From an uncultured Spirochaetaceae bacterium (GTDB lineage: Bacteria > Spirochaetota > Spirochaetia > Treponematales > Treponemataceae), in assembly GCA_902778325.1 (NCBI GenBank), contig CACYWZ010000011.1:1-64000 (forward strand): 64,000 bases of DNA, written 5' to 3'. The notes under the pieces are model-generated. The model did not search any database and had not been told where the DNA came from. It was given only the letters and a program-made list of their open reading frames with translations. The translations under genes were made by a program, and so were the position numbers. This document shows positions 62,049 through 64,000 of this stretch, piece after piece (the stretch's first letter is position 1; each line of letters starts with the position of its first letter).

Positions 62049-62102
62049 TTGAAAATAGTGCTATTTTCAAGTGTTGACAACACTCATCTTATTTTATATT
62101 CT
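62049..62102. promoter_or_regulatory. Divergent sppA/MFS promoter with two abutting palindromes
   Basis: A perfect 10-bp inverted repeat TTGAAAATAG-TG-CTATTTTCAA (62049-62070) directly abuts GTGTTG-A-CAACAC (62071-62083). Plus strand: -35 TTGACA (62074-62079), 17 bp, -10 TATTCT (62097-62102) toward the MFS gene. Minus strand: TTGTCA, 17 bp, TATTTT lies across the palindromes toward sppA. The overlap suggests an operator controlling both directions; the regulator is unknown. Confidence 0.65.
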
Positions 62103-62271
62103 GTCCTCAAGATTATGACATCACTCGAAAAACGCAGACATTGATATTTTTCCTCACATCTTTTATCTGCCGCTCCTTTTCTTTTTGACGCAAAAAGACT
62201 TTTTTTGGGATTGGCAGCATTTCTTTGCCCGAAAAGGCACATTTTCATAATCTTTTTTACAGGAGAATATA
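62103..62271 (+). other. Long leader of the MFS gene
   Basis: About 165 nt between the predicted start and the MFS ATG. Only A/T-rich runs and the Shine-Dalgarno ACAGGAGA at the end are seen. No riboswitch or terminator fold is recognisable. Confidence 0.35.
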
Positions 62272-63462
62272 ATGACTCACTCAACAAAGGCGCTTGTCTT
62301 ATTGTGCATCCGCTCGTTTTTCGAAAATCTTGTGTTTTTCGCTCCAGTCGCACTTCTTGTCAGAACAAGAAACGGCATTTCACAAAGCGAATTCTTCATC
62401 TTGCAAGCCATTCTTTCGCTTGGCATTTTCTTTTTTGAAATCCCTTGCGGCGTTTTGACCGATAAAATCGGCTACAAAAAGACGCTCATTCTTTCAGCGC
62501 TTTTAATCGTCGTCGTCAGAGCGATTTTCACAAAAGGCGGCTCATTTTTCGTCTTTGCACTGGCGGCGATTATCGAAGCCATTGCGATTTGCTTTGCATC
62601 CGGCACGGAAGACGCTTTTTCTTGGGAGGCGTTCGGCGAAAAAGATTTCGTTGAAAAAAGCGCCAAAATCGGCTCATTTTCAACAGCGGCGTTTATCATT
62701 TCGACGCTTCTTTTTGCTCCGATGAACTCGTTTCTTGGTTTTGACTCGCTTCTTTGGGGAACACTCATCGCAAGCTTCTTGGCTTTCGCTGTTTTGCTCT
62801 TCGTTCCGCACGAAAGGCATTTTTCAGCGAAAACACACCAGCAAGACGAAAGCAAACAGGAGGGCAAAAGAAGGAGCATGACAACAGGCAATGTCATAAA
62901 GATTTTGCTTTCGAAAAAAATCATCGCTGTCTTTTTGATTTCATCGTTCTTGTCGCTTGGCGTTTTCATCACCAATTTCTTTTTCATCTTGAAGCTCGCT
63001 GAAGCGGGACTGAGCGAAAACTGGATGAGCGCACTAATTCTTTCGTATTCGGCTCTTAATCTTTTGTCGCCTGCAATTCTTTCGCGTCTCTCGAAGAAAA
63101 GCCCTGCGATTGTGCTGACCGTCCTTTTCGCAGCAAGCGCACTCTTGCTTTTATCGCTTTCGCTTCTTTCGGGCTTTGCACTTCTTTTGCCGATGACGCT
63201 CTTGCCGCTTTTGATGTCGCTTCCATCTGCGATTTTGAGCGGCATTGAAAACACTCTTATCGATTCGCTGAATTTGGGAGGAAAAAGGGCAACCGTGCTT
63301 TCGGTGATGAATCAAGGCTCAAATCTTGTGGACGTCGTTTTCCTTTTTGCTTCAAGCGCTCTTCCGAGTTCTTCGACATCAGCGCTGTTTTTGCCAATTG
63401 CGGCGCTGTTCGTCGTGCTTTCACTTTTTTGTGCATTTAGGCTAAAAGCGATACTTGAATAA
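62272..63462 (+). CDS. Major facilitator superfamily transporter
   Basis: A 396-residue membrane protein with about twelve hydrophobic helices. The loop after helix 2 reads GVLTDKIGYKKTLI, the MFS D-(K/R)-x-G-R-(R/K)-like motif A variant. A charged central loop (HQQDESKQEGKRRS, about 182-200) separates the two halves. The substrate is unknown; such 12-helix members often export drugs or metabolites. It has a good Shine-Dalgarno and is divergent from sppA with a shared regulatory region. Confidence 0.85.
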   Translation: MTHSTKALVLLCIRSFFENLVFFAPVALLVRTRNGISQSEFFILQAILSLGIFFFEIPCGVLTDKIGYKKTLILSALLIVVVRAIFTKGGSFFVFALAAIIEAIAICFASGTEDAFSWEAFGEKDFVEKSAKIGSFSTAAFIISTLLFAPMNSFLGFDSLLWGTLIASFLAFAVLLFVPHERHFSAKTHQQDESKQEGKRRSMTTGNVIKILLSKKIIAVFLISSFLSLGVFITNFFFILKLAEAGLSENWMSALILSYSALNLLSPAILSRLSKKSPAIVLTVLFAASALLLLSLSLLSGFALLLPMTLLPLLMSLPSAILSGIENTLIDSLNLGGKRATVLSVMNQGSNLVDVVFLFASSALPSSSTSALFLPIAALFVVLSLFCAFRLKAILE

Positions 63463-63571
63463 CAGAGCAAAATAAAATGACGCCGCTTGACATTGCTTGA
63501 AAAAGCGATAATTCCGAAACATTTTGAAAATAGAGTATACTTCTATCTGAAAAAATGATATATTGTTTTAT

Positions 63572-64000
63572 ATGGGAAAGGTATTTGTTTTTGTAAACCA
63601 AAAAGGAGGCGTTGGAAAAACGACCTCAGCGATAAATATCGGTGCATACATGGCGATGGCCGGTAAAAAAGTGCTACTCGTCGATTTCGACTCTCAAGGC
63701 AATATGTCAAGCGGCGTTGGTCTTTCAAAAGAGAAGCCAACCGTCTACGAATTTCTTGCAGGAAATGCTACGGCTCAAGAAGTCATCAGACACACAAGCG
63801 TTCAAAATCTTGACGCGATTGCAGCGTCAATCGACCTTTCCGGTGCAGCAATCGAACTCGTTGACCAGAAAGACAGAGAATATTTTTTGAAGAACGCGCT
63901 TGAAGGCGTGAAAAATGAATATGATTACATTTTAATCGACTGTCCGCCGTCTTTGGGAATCCTGACATTGAACGGACTTGCCGCAGGAGACGCGGTTCTT
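63572..64000 (+). CDS. parA: ParA/Soj-family chromosome partitioning ATPase, partial at window end
   Basis: The first 143 codons of a ParA/Soj protein; the frame is open at the window edge. The deviant Walker A motif KGGVGKTT (residues 11-18), LLVDFDSQGNMSSGVG (Walker A') and DYILIDCPPSLG (Walker B) are all present. It segregates chromosomes with ParB. The -10 TATATT (63559-63564) ends 7 nt before ATG and no Shine-Dalgarno is visible, so a leaderless start is likely. parB and possibly gid genes may lie to the right. Confidence 0.93.
   Translation, partial: MGKVFVFVNQKGGVGKTTSAINIGAYMAMAGKKVLLVDFDSQGNMSSGVGLSKEKPTVYEFLAGNATAQEVIRHTSVQNLDAIAASIDLSGAAIELVDQKDREYFLKNALEGVKNEYDYILIDCPPSLGILTLNGLAAGDAVL

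Noticed and set aside
62103..62271. Riboswitch in the long leader of the MFS gene
   Set aside because: No known aptamer core, no terminator/antiterminator pair; only AT-rich runs.

Overview
The window looks like a chromosomal segment of a host-associated spirochaete, most probably a Treponema. The evidence is the gene set: a PheS of archaeal/spirochaetal type with N-terminal winged-helix repeats, ThyX instead of ThyA, a conserved spirochaetal protein resembling DUF5312, a large methyl-accepting chemotaxis protein and paired secreted GH18-type proteins. A secreted GH5 cellulase fits a gut or rumen habitat. The genus call is inference; no rRNA is present.

Layout. Positions 282-12933 hold one long minus-strand run in the classical beta/str order: tRNA-Thr, rpmG, tRNA-Trp, secE, nusG, rplK, rplA, rplJ, rplL, rpoB, rpoC, rpsL, rpsG, with a strong promoter in front of tRNA-Thr. 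Then come a LacI-regulated sugar ABC importer without its ATPase (13254-17449), a chemoreceptor, a SlyD-type prolyl isomerase, a DUF4015 protein, and a patchwork of accessory genes around mnmE (23301-29136). From 29327 to 45587 lie two GH18-like proteins and a ModF-like ATPase, a toxin-antitoxin cassette, proS, an aromatic amino acid ammonia-lyase, tRNA-Ala, asnB, thyX-lrgA-lrgB and a GH5 cellulase. A plus-strand housekeeping run follows (tatD, dus, GGDEF, rhomboid, pheS, mtn). Next is a defence block (CBASS plus a restriction-modification pair) with integron attC-like sites. The window ends with sppA, an MFS transporter and the start of a parA/soj gene.

Three accessory blocks carry visible signs of their arrival. 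(1) A 1.3-kb insert in the 5' end of mnmE brought its own mnmE promoter and first codons, plus a frameshifted deaminase-toxin remnant and a likely immunity gene. (2) A DUF3990-type toxin and partner sit between two 482-bp direct repeats upstream of proS. (3) A Cap15/CD-NTase CBASS pair and a REase/MTase pair are separated by a well-formed attC site and end in a half attC fused to a truncated gene.

The most unusual feature is distributed. At least seven intergenic sites (eight with the duplicated copy) carry arrays of 4-6 short motifs, most of them dyad-symmetric, repeated every 40-42 bp, about four helical turns. Each site uses a different motif, so the period is conserved while the sequence is not. 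A second theme is leaderless expression: several genes without a Shine-Dalgarno sequence have a sigma70-type -10 box ending 6-7 nt before the start codon.
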